A DNA stretch of 8,072 nucleotides, taken from Micromonosporaceae bacterium (GTDB taxonomy: Bacteria > Actinomycetota > Actinomycetes > Mycobacteriales > Micromonosporaceae). Location: contig JADGGF010000188.1 of assembly GCA_019690055.1 (NCBI GenBank), positions 1 to 8,072 of the forward strand, written 5' to 3'. Numbering within the stretch: the stretch's first letter is position 1; every line of letters begins with the position of its first letter. Below are positions 1-5,689 of the stretch, one piece after another. A program made the translations under genes and the position numbers. The notes beneath the pieces are model-generated. The model ran no database searches. It was not told the origin of the DNA and was given only the letters and a program-made list of their open reading frames with translations.

Positions 1-447
1 GACGATGGGTGGGGCAAGTGCGGCGGAATCCTCGCGGAGGCGGCAGGCCCGGACGCCATCGCTATTGGTATAGGCATAAACGTTCACCAGCACCGCGATG
101 AGCTGCCCGCCCCGACGGATCCGGTGGCCTACCCGGCGACCTCGCTCGCCCTGGCCGGGGCCCGGTGCGACCGCGAGCAGTTCGCGATCGCGGTGCTGCG
201 GGGCCTGGCCGCGTGGTATCGCCGGTGGCGCGAGGCCGCCGGTGATCCTGACCGGTCGGGGTTGGCCGCGGCGTACCGGGCACAGTGCCGAACGCTGGGC
301 CAGGAGGTCACCGTCACGTTGCCGGCCGGAGGCGCGTTGCGCGGGACAGCCATCGACGTCGACCTGGATGGGTGCCTCGTGGTGCGCGCGGCGAACGGCG
401 AGCACCGGCTGGCTGCGGGGGACGTGCACCATGTCCGGAGGCAGTGA
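1..447 (+). CDS. birA: Biotin--[acetyl-CoA-carboxylase] ligase, C-terminal part (5' end outside window)
   Basis: This is the last 148 residues of biotin-protein ligase, which activates biotin to biotinyl-AMP and transfers it to the carrier lysine of acyl-CoA carboxylases in the cytoplasm. The frame is open from base 1 to a TGA at 445-447. Visible are KCGGILAE (residues 6-13 of the fragment), the end of the catalytic domain carrying the conserved lysine of the KxxGIL motif, and IGIGINV (22-28), the family's central strand. The SH3-like C-terminal domain follows at roughly residues 100-146, including GTAIDVDLDG and AAGDVHHVR. In mycobacteria birA also precedes a PH-domain gene, as it does here. 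The last four codons (V-R-R-Q before the stop) are the first unit of a 17-bp tandem repeat, so the C-terminus may have been shaped by repeat expansion. There is no sign of BirA's DNA-binding domain, but the N-terminus is not in view. The family call is secure. Confidence 0.93.
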   Translation, partial: DDGWGKCGGILAEAAGPDAIAIGIGINVHQHRDELPAPTDPVAYPATSLALAGARCDREQFAIAVLRGLAAWYRRWREAAGDPDRSGLAAAYRAQCRTLGQEVTVTLPAGGALRGTAIDVDLDGCLVVRAANGEHRLAAGDVHHVRRQ

Positions 448-567
448 GCGTCCGGAGGCAGTGAGCGTTCGGGAGCAGTGAGCGTTCGGGAGCAGTGAGC
501 GTCTAACGGCGCTGGGCGTCGGGGAGCACAGGGCGTCCGGATGACGGGGAGTCCGGATGCACTGACC
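433..567. repeat. Decayed 17-bp tandem repeat array overlapping the birA stop
   Basis: Eight consecutive units can be laid out at 433-449, 450-466, 467-483, 484-500, 501-517, 518-534, 535-550 (16 bp) and 551-567. Units 1 and 2 are identical (GTCCGGAGGCAGTGAGC). Units 3 and 4 are identical to each other (GTTCGGGAGCAGTGAGC). Later units diverge but keep the GTC/GTT start and the register. The period is not a multiple of three, and only unit 1 is translated, as the end of birA. Conservation falls off in the 3' direction, which suggests a young duplication next to older decayed copies. Confidence 0.85.
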
Positions 568-618
568 GACCGTGCGGATACCGGCGTTTCAGCCGACGCG
601 CCCCTGGCCGGAACACAC

Positions 619-624
619 TAGATT
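619..624 (+). promoter_or_regulatory. Candidate -10 hexamer for the PH-domain gene
   Basis: TAGATT fits the actinobacterial TANNNT -10 pattern and lies about 80 bases before the gene start, in the least repetitive part of the spacer. No good -35 hexamer is visible at the usual spacing. This is a weak, pattern-only call. Confidence 0.3.
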
Positions 625-693
625 CGACGCCGACCACCAGCGTGCCGCTCCGGTGACGGCCTGCCTAGCCGGGAGCAACGCGATCACATCCCG

Positions 694-699
694 AGGAGG
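694..699 (+). promoter_or_regulatory. Ribosome binding site that selects GTG 706
   Basis: AGGAGG is followed by six bases and then GTG 706. The in-frame TTG at 700 would directly abut the site, so GTG 706 is the better start. Confidence 0.75.
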
Positions 700-705
700 T
701 TGGGC

Positions 706-1257
706 GTGGCTTTCCCTGAAGAGTCTCTGTCGCAAGGCGAAGAGGTGAGGCTGCACCTGCACCCGCACTGGATCGTCGTGTTCTGGCCAGCCGTCATGGC
801 GGTCATCACGGTCGGGGGCACCGCGGCGGCCGCGTTCCTGGTGCATATCAATGTCCTGTTCTACATCATCGCGGCCGTCGCCCTGATCCTGTTCATCTGG
901 CTGTCGCTGACGCCGTACATCGTCTGGCGCAGCACCCACTACGTGTTCACCACCAAGCAGGTGCTGCTTCGCACCGGCGTGTTGCGCCGGGAGGAGCGGG
1001 GCATCCCGCTCAACAAGGTCAACGACGTACGGACAACCCAGGGGCTCCTGGACCGGATCCTGCGCTGCGGCACGCTGATCGTGGAGTCCGCGGGTGAGGC
1101 GCACGGTCGGTCGGAGCTGTATCGGATTCCGAACGTGATCCGCGTGGGCAACACGCTCAAGGAGCTGGTGGCCGAGGACCTGGACCGGCACCATCTCGAC
1201 GAGGAGGAGTTGCGGGCCGCGCTCAAGGAGCATCGCGAGGCCGGCGGCACCCTCTAG
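706..1257 (+). CDS. PH domain-containing membrane protein (bPH_2 / DUF304 type)
   Basis: This 183-residue protein has a short cytoplasmic N-terminus, two hydrophobic helices at about residues 23-46 and 50-74, and then a bacterial PH-like domain at about 75-150. The domain shows the family pattern RGIPLNKVNDV followed by Q-x-L-L-D-R-I-L and LIVESAGE (124-131), typical of bPH_2 proteins. The C-terminus is charged and probably helical. The exact role of the family is unknown; membrane-anchored PH-like domains are presumed to act in binding or assembly at the inner face of the membrane. The start is GTG 706, because AGGAGG at 694-699 lies six bases upstream; TTG 700 overlaps that site. As I recall, M. 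tuberculosis has a similar protein (Rv3278c) next to birA, which supports the call. The next gene is convergent and the two share a terminator-like hairpin. Confidence 0.9.
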   Translation: MAFPEESLSQGEEVRLHLHPHWIVVFWPAVMAVITVGGTAAAAFLVHINVLFYIIAAVALILFIWLSLTPYIVWRSTHYVFTTKQVLLRTGVLRREERGIPLNKVNDVRTTQGLLDRILRCGTLIVESAGEAHGRSELYRIPNVIRVGNTLKELVAEDLDRHHLDEEELRAALKEHREAGGTL

Positions 1258-1297
1258 ATCTGTCCGCGACCGGTTTGCATCCAGACCCATCCGCGAT

Positions 1298-1338
1298 CCT
1301 GGCCAAGGCCGTGACCCGATCACACGACCTTGGCCAGG
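1298..1338. terminator. Bidirectional hairpin between convergent genes
   Basis: The arms 1298-1313 (CCTGGCCAAGGCCGTG) and 1323-1338 (CACGACCTTGGCCAGG) pair at 15 of 16 positions, with one C/A mismatch (1309/1327) and a nine-base loop. It lies 40 bases after the PH-domain stop and 24 bases beyond the GtrA stop on the other strand, so it can serve both. There is no T tract on either side, as is common in actinomycete hairpin terminators. Confidence 0.75.
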
Positions 1339-1362
1339 CCCTCCGGGGCTGGCGCCCGGTGG

Positions 1363-2298
1363 CTAGCGCCGGACCGGTGCGTCCTCGTGAAGCATCCGGT
1401 CGAGTTCGATCGCGACCAGCTCGTCGGCCAGAGCCTCGTCGTGGGTCGTGGCCTCGTCAGCCACCAGCGCCTCGTCAGCCACCAGCGCCTCGTCGTCGGC
1501 CGTGTCGGCGGCCTCGGCCCGCGTCGGCTCCACCCCACCGACCATCACCCGATCACCGGTCACCCGATCACCGGTTTCGGCGTCCGCCGCCAGATCACTG
1601 GCCGCCTCGACGCGCAGCGGGTCCAGCTCCGCGACGCGCGGCAGTTCGGTCGGGACGCCGCTGGCGAGCACCGGCGGTGTCGCCACCGAGGGCGCGGCCT
1701 GGTCCGGCGTGGCCTGGTCCGAGCTTGCCGGCTTGAAGACGTGGGTGCGGTACGCCCAGAACCGGAAGATCGTGCCGAGCGCGATGCCGACGAAGGTGCA
1801 GATGTTGAGCACCAGCCAGCTGGTCTGGTCGAAGCCGTACTTGGCCAGCGCCACGATCCCGGTCTCGATCAACAGACCGATGGCGTTGAAGAAGAAGAAC
1901 AGCGAGTACTCCCGCCGCAGGGTCGTCTTCGGCCGGTGCCGGTACGTCCAGTACCGGTTGAGGAAGTAGGCGCTCGTGACCGCCACCACCGTGGCCGCCG
2001 CCTTCGCCTTGACCTCGCTGCCCGCCACGATCAACAGCAGGGCGTTGAAGACGGCGAAGTTCACGCCGAGGTTGATCAGCCCGATCGCGCCGAACTTCGC
2101 CACCTCATCGGTGATCGCGTGGAACCGCTGAGGCACCCGGCTCAGCAGCACGCCCTTCAGCTCGCCCAGGCGGTCCAGGAACGACCGCGTGCCCCGGGCG
2201 ACCCCATGCCGTAGGGAGGCCGCTGCCGGGGCGAGAGGCACGCGTCGGGATGGGCGCGCCTGCGTTGCTGATCGAGAGCGAGACTCGCTGCCAGCCAT
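1363..2298 (-). CDS. GtrA-family membrane protein with acidic C-terminal tail
   Basis: This is a 311-residue membrane protein on the minus strand. After a basic N-terminus come four hydrophobic helices at about residues 67-92, 98-115, 132-152 and 161-182. Two family signatures follow helices 2 and 4: NRYWTYR (114-120) and FRFWAYRTHVF (178-188). GtrA proteins are thought to help move polyprenyl-linked sugars across the membrane for surface polysaccharide or arabinogalactan modification; the substrate here is unknown. Most family members are about 120-170 residues. This one carries a tail of about 120 residues rich in Ala, Asp and Glu, with repeats such as DEALVA and TGDRV. ATG 2298 is chosen because GAGGA (2308-2312) lies nine bases upstream. 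A GTG at 2337 would add codons including rare AGG and AGA. M. tuberculosis Rv3277, in the same neighbourhood, is a likely ortholog (from memory). Confidence 0.88.
   Translation of the reverse strand: MAGSESRSRSATQARPSRRVPLAPAAASLRHGVARGTRSFLDRLGELKGVLLSRVPQRFHAITDEVAKFGAIGLINLGVNFAVFNALLLIVAGSEVKAKAAATVVAVTSAYFLNRYWTYRHRPKTTLRREYSLFFFFNAIGLLIETGIVALAKYGFDQTSWLVLNICTFVGIALGTIFRFWAYRTHVFKPASSDQATPDQAAPSVATPPVLASGVPTELPRVAELDPLRVEAASDLAADAETGDRVTGDRVMVGGVEPTRAEAADTADDEALVADEALVADEATTHDEALADELVAIELDRMLHEDAPVRR
1451..1494. repeat. 18-bp in-frame tandem repeat in the GtrA tail
   Basis: GCCTCGTCAGCCACCAGC occurs at 1451-1468 and again at 1469-1486, followed by a partial third copy (GCCTCGTC, 1487-1494). 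On the minus strand it encodes repeated DEALVA hexapeptides in the disordered acidic tail. A period of 18 keeps the frame. Confidence 0.85.
1546..1575. repeat. 15-bp in-frame tandem repeat in the GtrA tail
   Basis: CACCCGATCACCGGT occurs twice in direct succession (1546-1560 and 1561-1575), encoding TGDRV twice on the minus strand. It is a second independent duplication within the same tail. Confidence 0.85.
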
Positions 2299-2611
2299 CG
2301 GCCACCGTCCTCTGATCCCGCTATACCTCTCCGGCACCCGCCCTACGTTACGCGCACCTCCTGAGCGGCGTCGGTCGGATCGGTTCAGGTTCGAGCAAGA
2401 TCCTGTTACAGGTCGGGCACGAGTGAGCCCCGTGACCTGGGCTTCTGACCCGGTGTGGGGCGTGGGCGCGACGGCCCCGGTGGCCCCGGTGTGTGCAGCG
2501 TTTCACAAGGCCGATGCACAACCTCACAGGCAACGACATTCCCCAGGTGCGCTGTCTCGGCCTACCGTGAAAATTATTGACCTGGTCAACGTCGACCCCG
2601 AGGAGTTTCTC
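2299..2611. promoter_or_regulatory. Divergent spacer between the GtrA gene and pckG
   Basis: This 313-base stretch contains no convincing gene and must hold both divergent promoters. On the minus strand, TAACGT (2350-2345) is a fair -10 hexamer that would start transcription near 2337. On the plus strand, TACCGT (2563-2568) fits TANNNT, next to an AT-rich patch (2569-2580). Possible regulator sites are the palindrome CCTGTTACAGG (2402-2412) and the spaced inverted repeat TGTGCA (2492-2497) / TGCACA (2515-2520). A nine-base direct repeat GGCCCCGGT lies at 2473-2490. None of these can be tied to a named regulator from sequence alone. Confidence 0.5.
2600..2605 (+). promoter_or_regulatory. Ribosome binding site of pckG
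   Basis: GAGGAG lies six bases before ATG 2612 and fixes the start, although the frame stays open upstream to 2189. Confidence 0.75.
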
Positions 2612-4447
2612 ATGACTGCGTCGGTTGGTGGCACGGCCGCCGGTGGTACCGCCCCTACTCGCCACGAGCGGCTCCTCGAATGGGTGAACGAGGTCGCCGA
2701 GCTGACCACGCCCGACCAGATCATGTGGTGTACCGGGTCCCGCGAGGAGTGGGACCGGCTCGCTGCGGAGCTGGTCGAGAAGGGCGCCCTCGTCCGGCTG
2801 AATCCCGAGAAGCGCCCCAACTCGTTCTGGGCGCGCACCGACCCCACCGACGTGGCCCGGGTCGAGGAGCGCACCTTCATCTGCTCCGTCGACCCGGAGG
2901 ACGCCGGCCCGACCAACAACTGGATGGCCCCGTCGGAGATGAAGGCGGTGATGACCGAGCTCTACCGGGGCTGCATGCGGGGCCGGACGATGTACATCAT
3001 CCCGTTCTGCATGGGGTCGCTGCAGGCCGAGAAGCCGATGTTCGGCGTGCAGATCACCGACAGCGCGTACGTCGTGCTGTCGATGCACATCATGACCCGC
3101 ATGGGCACGACCGTGCTCGAGGCGATGGGCACGGATGCCCCGTTCGTGCCCGCCCTGCATTCGGTGGGGATGCCGCTGGAGCCCGGGCAGCCCGACGTGG
3201 TCTGGCCGTGCAACCAGACCAAGTACATCTCGCACTTCCCCGAGACGCGGGAGATCTGGTCGTACGGCTCGGGGTACGGCGGCAACTCGCTGCTCGGCAA
3301 GAAGTGCTACTCCCTGCGGATCGCGAGCGTGATCGGCCGGGACGAGGGCTGGCTCGCCGAGCACATGCTGATCCTCAAGCTCACCTCACCGGCCCAGAAG
3401 GTGTACTACATCGCGGCCGCGTTCCCGTCCGCCTGCGGCAAGACGAACCTGGCCATGCTGGAGCCGACGATTCCCGGCTGGAAGGTGGAGACGCTCGGCG
3501 ACGACATCGCCTGGATGCGGTTCGGCCCGGACGGACGGCTCTACGCGAGCAACCCCGAGTACGGCCTGTTCGGCGTGGCGCCCGGTACCGACTGGAAGAC
3601 CAACCCCAACGCCATGCGCACGCTCGAGCGCGGTAACTCCATATTTACCAACGTTGGGCTTACCGACGACGGTGACGTGTGGTGGGAGGGCATGGGCGAC
3701 CCGCCGGCGCACCTGACCGACTGGCACGGGAAGGACTGGACGCCGGAGTCCGGTGAGCTGTCCAGCCACCCGAACTCGCGGTTCTGCACGCCGATCAAGC
3801 AGTGCCCGATCCTCGCGCCGGAGTACGACGACCCGCACGGGGTGCCGATCTCGGCGATCCTCTTCGGGGGCCGCCGCCGCACCACGATCCCGTTGGTGAC
3901 CGAGGCGCGCGACTGGGTGCACGGTGTCTACATGGGAGCGACGCTCTCCTCGGAGACGACCGCGGCGGCCGTCGGCCAGGTGGGCGTGGTCCGGCGCGAC
4001 CCGATGGCCATGCTGCCGTTCATCGGGTACAACGCGGGTGACTATTTCAACCATTGGATTGAAATGGGCAAGAGCGCCCGCGACGGCGCGCTGCTGCCGC
4101 GAATCTTCTACGTGAACTGGTTCCGGCGGGGCGAGGACGGCCGTTTCCTGTGGCCCGGCTACGGGGAGAACAGCCGCGTGCTGAAGTGGATCGTGCAGCG
4201 GCTCGAGGGTACGGCCGGGGCGGTGGAGACCCCCATCGGGCACGTGCCCACGCCCCAGGCCCTGGACACCACGGGCCTCGACATTTCGCCGGAGGACTTG
4301 GAGGCGGTGCTGCGGGTCGACGTCGACGAGTGGCGGGCGGAGATTCCGGCCATCACGGAGTGGTTCGCGAAGTTCGGCGACCGGCTCCCGGCGGTGCTGT
4401 GGGCTGAGCTCGACTCGCTCAAGGCCCGCCTGGGGATGGAGCCGTGA
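2612..4447 (+). CDS. pckG: Phosphoenolpyruvate carboxykinase (GTP)
   Basis: This 611-residue enzyme converts oxaloacetate and GTP to phosphoenolpyruvate, GDP and CO2. It is the entry step of gluconeogenesis and acts in the cytoplasm. It is full length for the GTP-dependent family (about 600-620 residues). Visible features are FWARTDP with the substrate arginine (R75), RTMYIIPFCMGS (125-136), YGSGYGGNSLLGKK with the metal-binding lysine (K231), AEHM with the metal-binding histidine (H251), the P-loop FPSACGKTN (271-279) with the family's reactive cysteine C275, the metal-binding GDDIAW (296-301, D298), and FLWPGYGENSRVLKW (512-526) of the nucleotide site. The spacing of K231, H251, C275 and D298 matches the vertebrate enzyme. 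The start is set by the GAGGAG site upstream. It appears to be a single-gene unit: a hairpin follows the stop and a spacer of about 200 bases precedes the next gene. No catalytic residue is missing. Confidence 0.97.
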   Translation: MTASVGGTAAGGTAPTRHERLLEWVNEVAELTTPDQIMWCTGSREEWDRLAAELVEKGALVRLNPEKRPNSFWARTDPTDVARVEERTFICSVDPEDAGPTNNWMAPSEMKAVMTELYRGCMRGRTMYIIPFCMGSLQAEKPMFGVQITDSAYVVLSMHIMTRMGTTVLEAMGTDAPFVPALHSVGMPLEPGQPDVVWPCNQTKYISHFPETREIWSYGSGYGGNSLLGKKCYSLRIASVIGRDEGWLAEHMLILKLTSPAQKVYYIAAAFPSACGKTNLAMLEPTIPGWKVETLGDDIAWMRFGPDGRLYASNPEYGLFGVAPGTDWKTNPNAMRTLERGNSIFTNVGLTDDGDVWWEGMGDPPAHLTDWHGKDWTPESGELSSHPNSRFCTPIKQCPILAPEYDDPHGVPISAILFGGRRRTTIPLVTEARDWVHGVYMGATLSSETTAAAVGQVGVVRRDPMAMLPFIGYNAGDYFNHWIEMGKSARDGALLPRIFYVNWFRRGEDGRFLWPGYGENSRVLKWIVQRLEGTAGAVETPIGHVPTPQALDTTGLDISPEDLEAVLRVDVDEWRAEIPAITEWFAKFGDRLPAVLWAELDSLKARLGMEP

Positions 4448-4451
4448 CGCA

Positions 4452-4468
4452 CGCGTCGGCGTGACGCG
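4452..4468 (+). terminator. Hairpin just after pckG
   Basis: CGCGTC (4452-4457) and GACGCG (4463-4468) form a perfect six-base stem with a five-base loop, four bases after the pckG stop. No T tract follows. It is plausible as a short GC-rich terminator or mRNA-end stabiliser. Confidence 0.45.
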
Positions 4469-4481
4469 GCACGGTCGTTGG

Positions 4482-4576
4482 GGTTGGTACCAGCTCGTGA
4501 GGTTGCTGTGAGCGCCGACGGCTGGTACCAGCTCGTACGGTTGGTACGAGCCCGTAAGGTTGATACCGGGTCGTTA
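4482..4576. repeat. Five-unit 19-bp tandem repeat array downstream of pckG
   Basis: Units are at 4482-4500, 4501-4519, 4520-4538, 4539-4557 and 4558-4576. Units 1 and 3 are close (GGTTGGTACCAGCTCGTGA and GGCTGGTACCAGCTCGTAC). Units 4 and 5 are recognisable, and unit 2 keeps only its GGTTG start and the register. The junction of units 3 and 4 forms a perfect 8-bp hairpin, GCTCGTAC (4531-4538) with GTACGAGC (4544-4551) around a five-base loop. Unit 3 also spans the palindrome GCTGGTACCAGC (4521-4532). The array may act as a terminator, a protein-binding array, or neither. Confidence 0.8.
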
Positions 4577-4612
4577 CTCACCGTAATGAGTGTCAGCCGT
4601 TAAGCCGACACT
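4576..4612. promoter_or_regulatory. Overlapping inverted repeats upstream of uppS, possible operator
   Basis: ACTCA (4576-4580) pairs with TGAGT (4587-4591), and AGTGTC (4589-4594) with GACACT (4607-4612). They lie about 35-70 bases upstream of the likely transcription start at 4647, where a regulator could act. No known regulator consensus is recognised. Confidence 0.25.
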
Positions 4613-4633
4613 ACCCGGTTCGTGGACGCGGGC

Positions 4634-4639
4634 TAGGCT
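4634..4639 (+). promoter_or_regulatory. -10 element of a likely leaderless uppS transcript
   Basis: TAGGCT fits the actinobacterial -10 pattern, and its last base is seven bases before GTG 4647. Transcription would then begin at or next to the start codon, and no Shine-Dalgarno sequence is present. The -35 region is not close to consensus. Confidence 0.55.
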
Positions 4640-4646
4640 ACGCAGG

Positions 4647-5537
4647 GTGAATTCCGGGACTTCGCCAGCCAGCCATGTGTTCCTCCAGCGTCTCGCGCCG
4701 TGGCGTCGTACCGTCCAGCAGCGTCTTGCCCGGGCCGCGCGACGGTTACGGCATGGCGGGCCCCGGCGGCGGGTGCGGAAGCTGCTGTACCGCCTCTACG
4801 AGCACCGTCTGCGAAACGCGATGGTCGGCAAGCCGATGCCCCGGCACGTCGGCGTGATGTGCGACGGCAACCGGCGCTGGGCCCGGGACATGGGCTACGT
4901 CGACCCGAACGACGGCCACCGCGTGGGCGCCCGGAACGTCAAGAACCTGCTCACCTGGTGCGACGAGGTCGGCGTCGAGCACGTCACCCTCTACCTGCTC
5001 GCGACCAGGAACCTGGGCCGACCTCCGTCCGAGCTCGATCCGCTGTTGCAGATCATCGAGGACCTGGCCGCCGAGCTGGCCGAGGAGGGTAACCCCTGGC
5101 GGCTGAACATCGTGGGGACGCTGGACGTGCTGCCGGCCCACCACGCGATCGCGCTCAAGACCGCCCAGGAGCGCACCCGGGATCGCACCGGCGGCGCCCT
5201 GGTGAACCTGGCGATTGGCTACGGGGGCCGGCAGGAGATCACCGAAGCCGTGCGGGCGCTGCTCTACGAGCACGCGCGCAACGGGGGCACGTTGGAGGAG
5301 CTGGCCGAGGTGCTCGACGTCGATCACATCGCCGAGCATCTCTACACGGCCGGCCAGCCCGATCCCGACCTGGTGATCCGGACCAGCGGGGAGCAGCGCC
5401 TGTCGGACTTCCTGCTCTGGCAGAGCGCCCACTCGGAGTTCTACTTCTGCGACGTCAACTGGCCCGGCTTCCGCAAGGTCGACTTCCTCCGCGCCCTGCG
5501 CAGCTACGCCGACCGCCAACGCCGCTTCGGACAGTAA
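4647..5537 (+). CDS. uppS: Short-chain cis-prenyltransferase (Z-isoprenyl diphosphate synthase, Rv1086-like)
   Basis: This 296-residue UPP-synthase-family enzyme adds isopentenyl diphosphate to an allylic diphosphate in cis geometry. Motifs are CDGNRRWAR (72-80) with catalytic D73, NLAIGYGGRQEI (187-198), and PDPDLVIRTSGEQRLSDFLL (238-257) followed by WQSAHSEFYF. Similarity from LYRLYEHRLR onward to M. tuberculosis Rv1086, a Z-farnesyl diphosphate synthase, is strong as I recall that protein. L117 sits where Rv1086 has its chain-limiting leucine and E. coli UppS has Ala69, so a short C15 product is likely; this is inferred. The loop after it reads LLATRNL where the family has S-x-E/D-N, so Arg121 replaces an acidic residue. 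Residues 1-45 are basic and resemble a membrane-associating extension. GTG 4647 is preferred because of the -10 element seven bases upstream; GTG 4590 is alternative. uppS is the family name; a full-length C55 role is not implied. Confidence 0.9.
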   Translation: MNSGTSPASHVFLQRLAPWRRTVQQRLARAARRLRHGGPRRRVRKLLYRLYEHRLRNAMVGKPMPRHVGVMCDGNRRWARDMGYVDPNDGHRVGARNVKNLLTWCDEVGVEHVTLYLLATRNLGRPPSELDPLLQIIEDLAAELAEEGNPWRLNIVGTLDVLPAHHAIALKTAQERTRDRTGGALVNLAIGYGGRQEITEAVRALLYEHARNGGTLEELAEVLDVDHIAEHLYTAGQPDPDLVIRTSGEQRLSDFLLWQSAHSEFYFCDVNWPGFRKVDFLRALRSYADRQRRFGQ

Positions 5538-5553
5538 TACTGGCCCTCGCTCT

Positions 5554-5602
5554 GCCCGATTGCCCTCGCTTGCGCTCGGGCGAGCCCGGCTCCTGTGAGG
5601 GC
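5554..5602 (+). terminator. Hairpin-rich GC stretch after uppS
   Basis: Several alternative stems are possible soon after the uppS stop: GCCCGA (5554-5559) with TCGGGC (5576-5581), GCTCG (5574-5578) with CGAGC (5581-5585), and GCCCTC (5562-5567) with GAGGGC (5597-5602). The nine-base string GCCCTCGCT is repeated at 5543-5551 and 5562-5570. A terminator or a dispersed intergenic repeat are both reasonable. Confidence 0.35.
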
Positions 5603-5689
5603 TTGCGCTTCCTCCGTCGCCTCCACCCGAGGCCCGTATGACGGCGCTGGGGGAGTAACTGGGGGTGTTGGCCGGGCGTTGGTGTCGAT

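Noticed and set aside
433..567. Possible CRISPR array
   Set aside because: Units follow each other directly with no spacers, and 17 bp is too short for a CRISPR repeat.
589..1323. Minus-strand open frame across the PH-domain gene
   Set aside because: It is antisense to a well-supported gene and lacks any recognisable motif.
1330..2214. Long plus-strand open frame (294 codons)
   Set aside because: It is the antisense shadow of the GtrA gene. Its protein is Arg/His-rich with no recognisable domain, and the opposite strand has clear membrane helices and family motifs.
2189..2611. N-terminal extension of pckG back to 2189
   Set aside because: The frame is open but would overlap the divergent GtrA gene. 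GAGGAG six bases before ATG 2612 and the family length both fix the start there.
2348..3364. Long minus-strand open frame opposite pckG
   Set aside because: It is a shadow of pckG in high-GC sequence. Composition is His/Arg/Gly-rich with no domain.
3386..4243. Second minus-strand open frame opposite pckG
   Set aside because: Same reason: pckG on the plus strand carries all expected catalytic motifs through this region.
4146..4443. Small frames within the 3' part of pckG (for example 4150-4407)
   Set aside because: They are frame-shifted shadows, Gly/Arg/Ala-rich, fully inside pckG.
4590..4646. Earlier GTG 4590 start for uppS
   Set aside because: No ribosome binding site precedes it, and it would place the TAGGCT promoter element inside the coding region.
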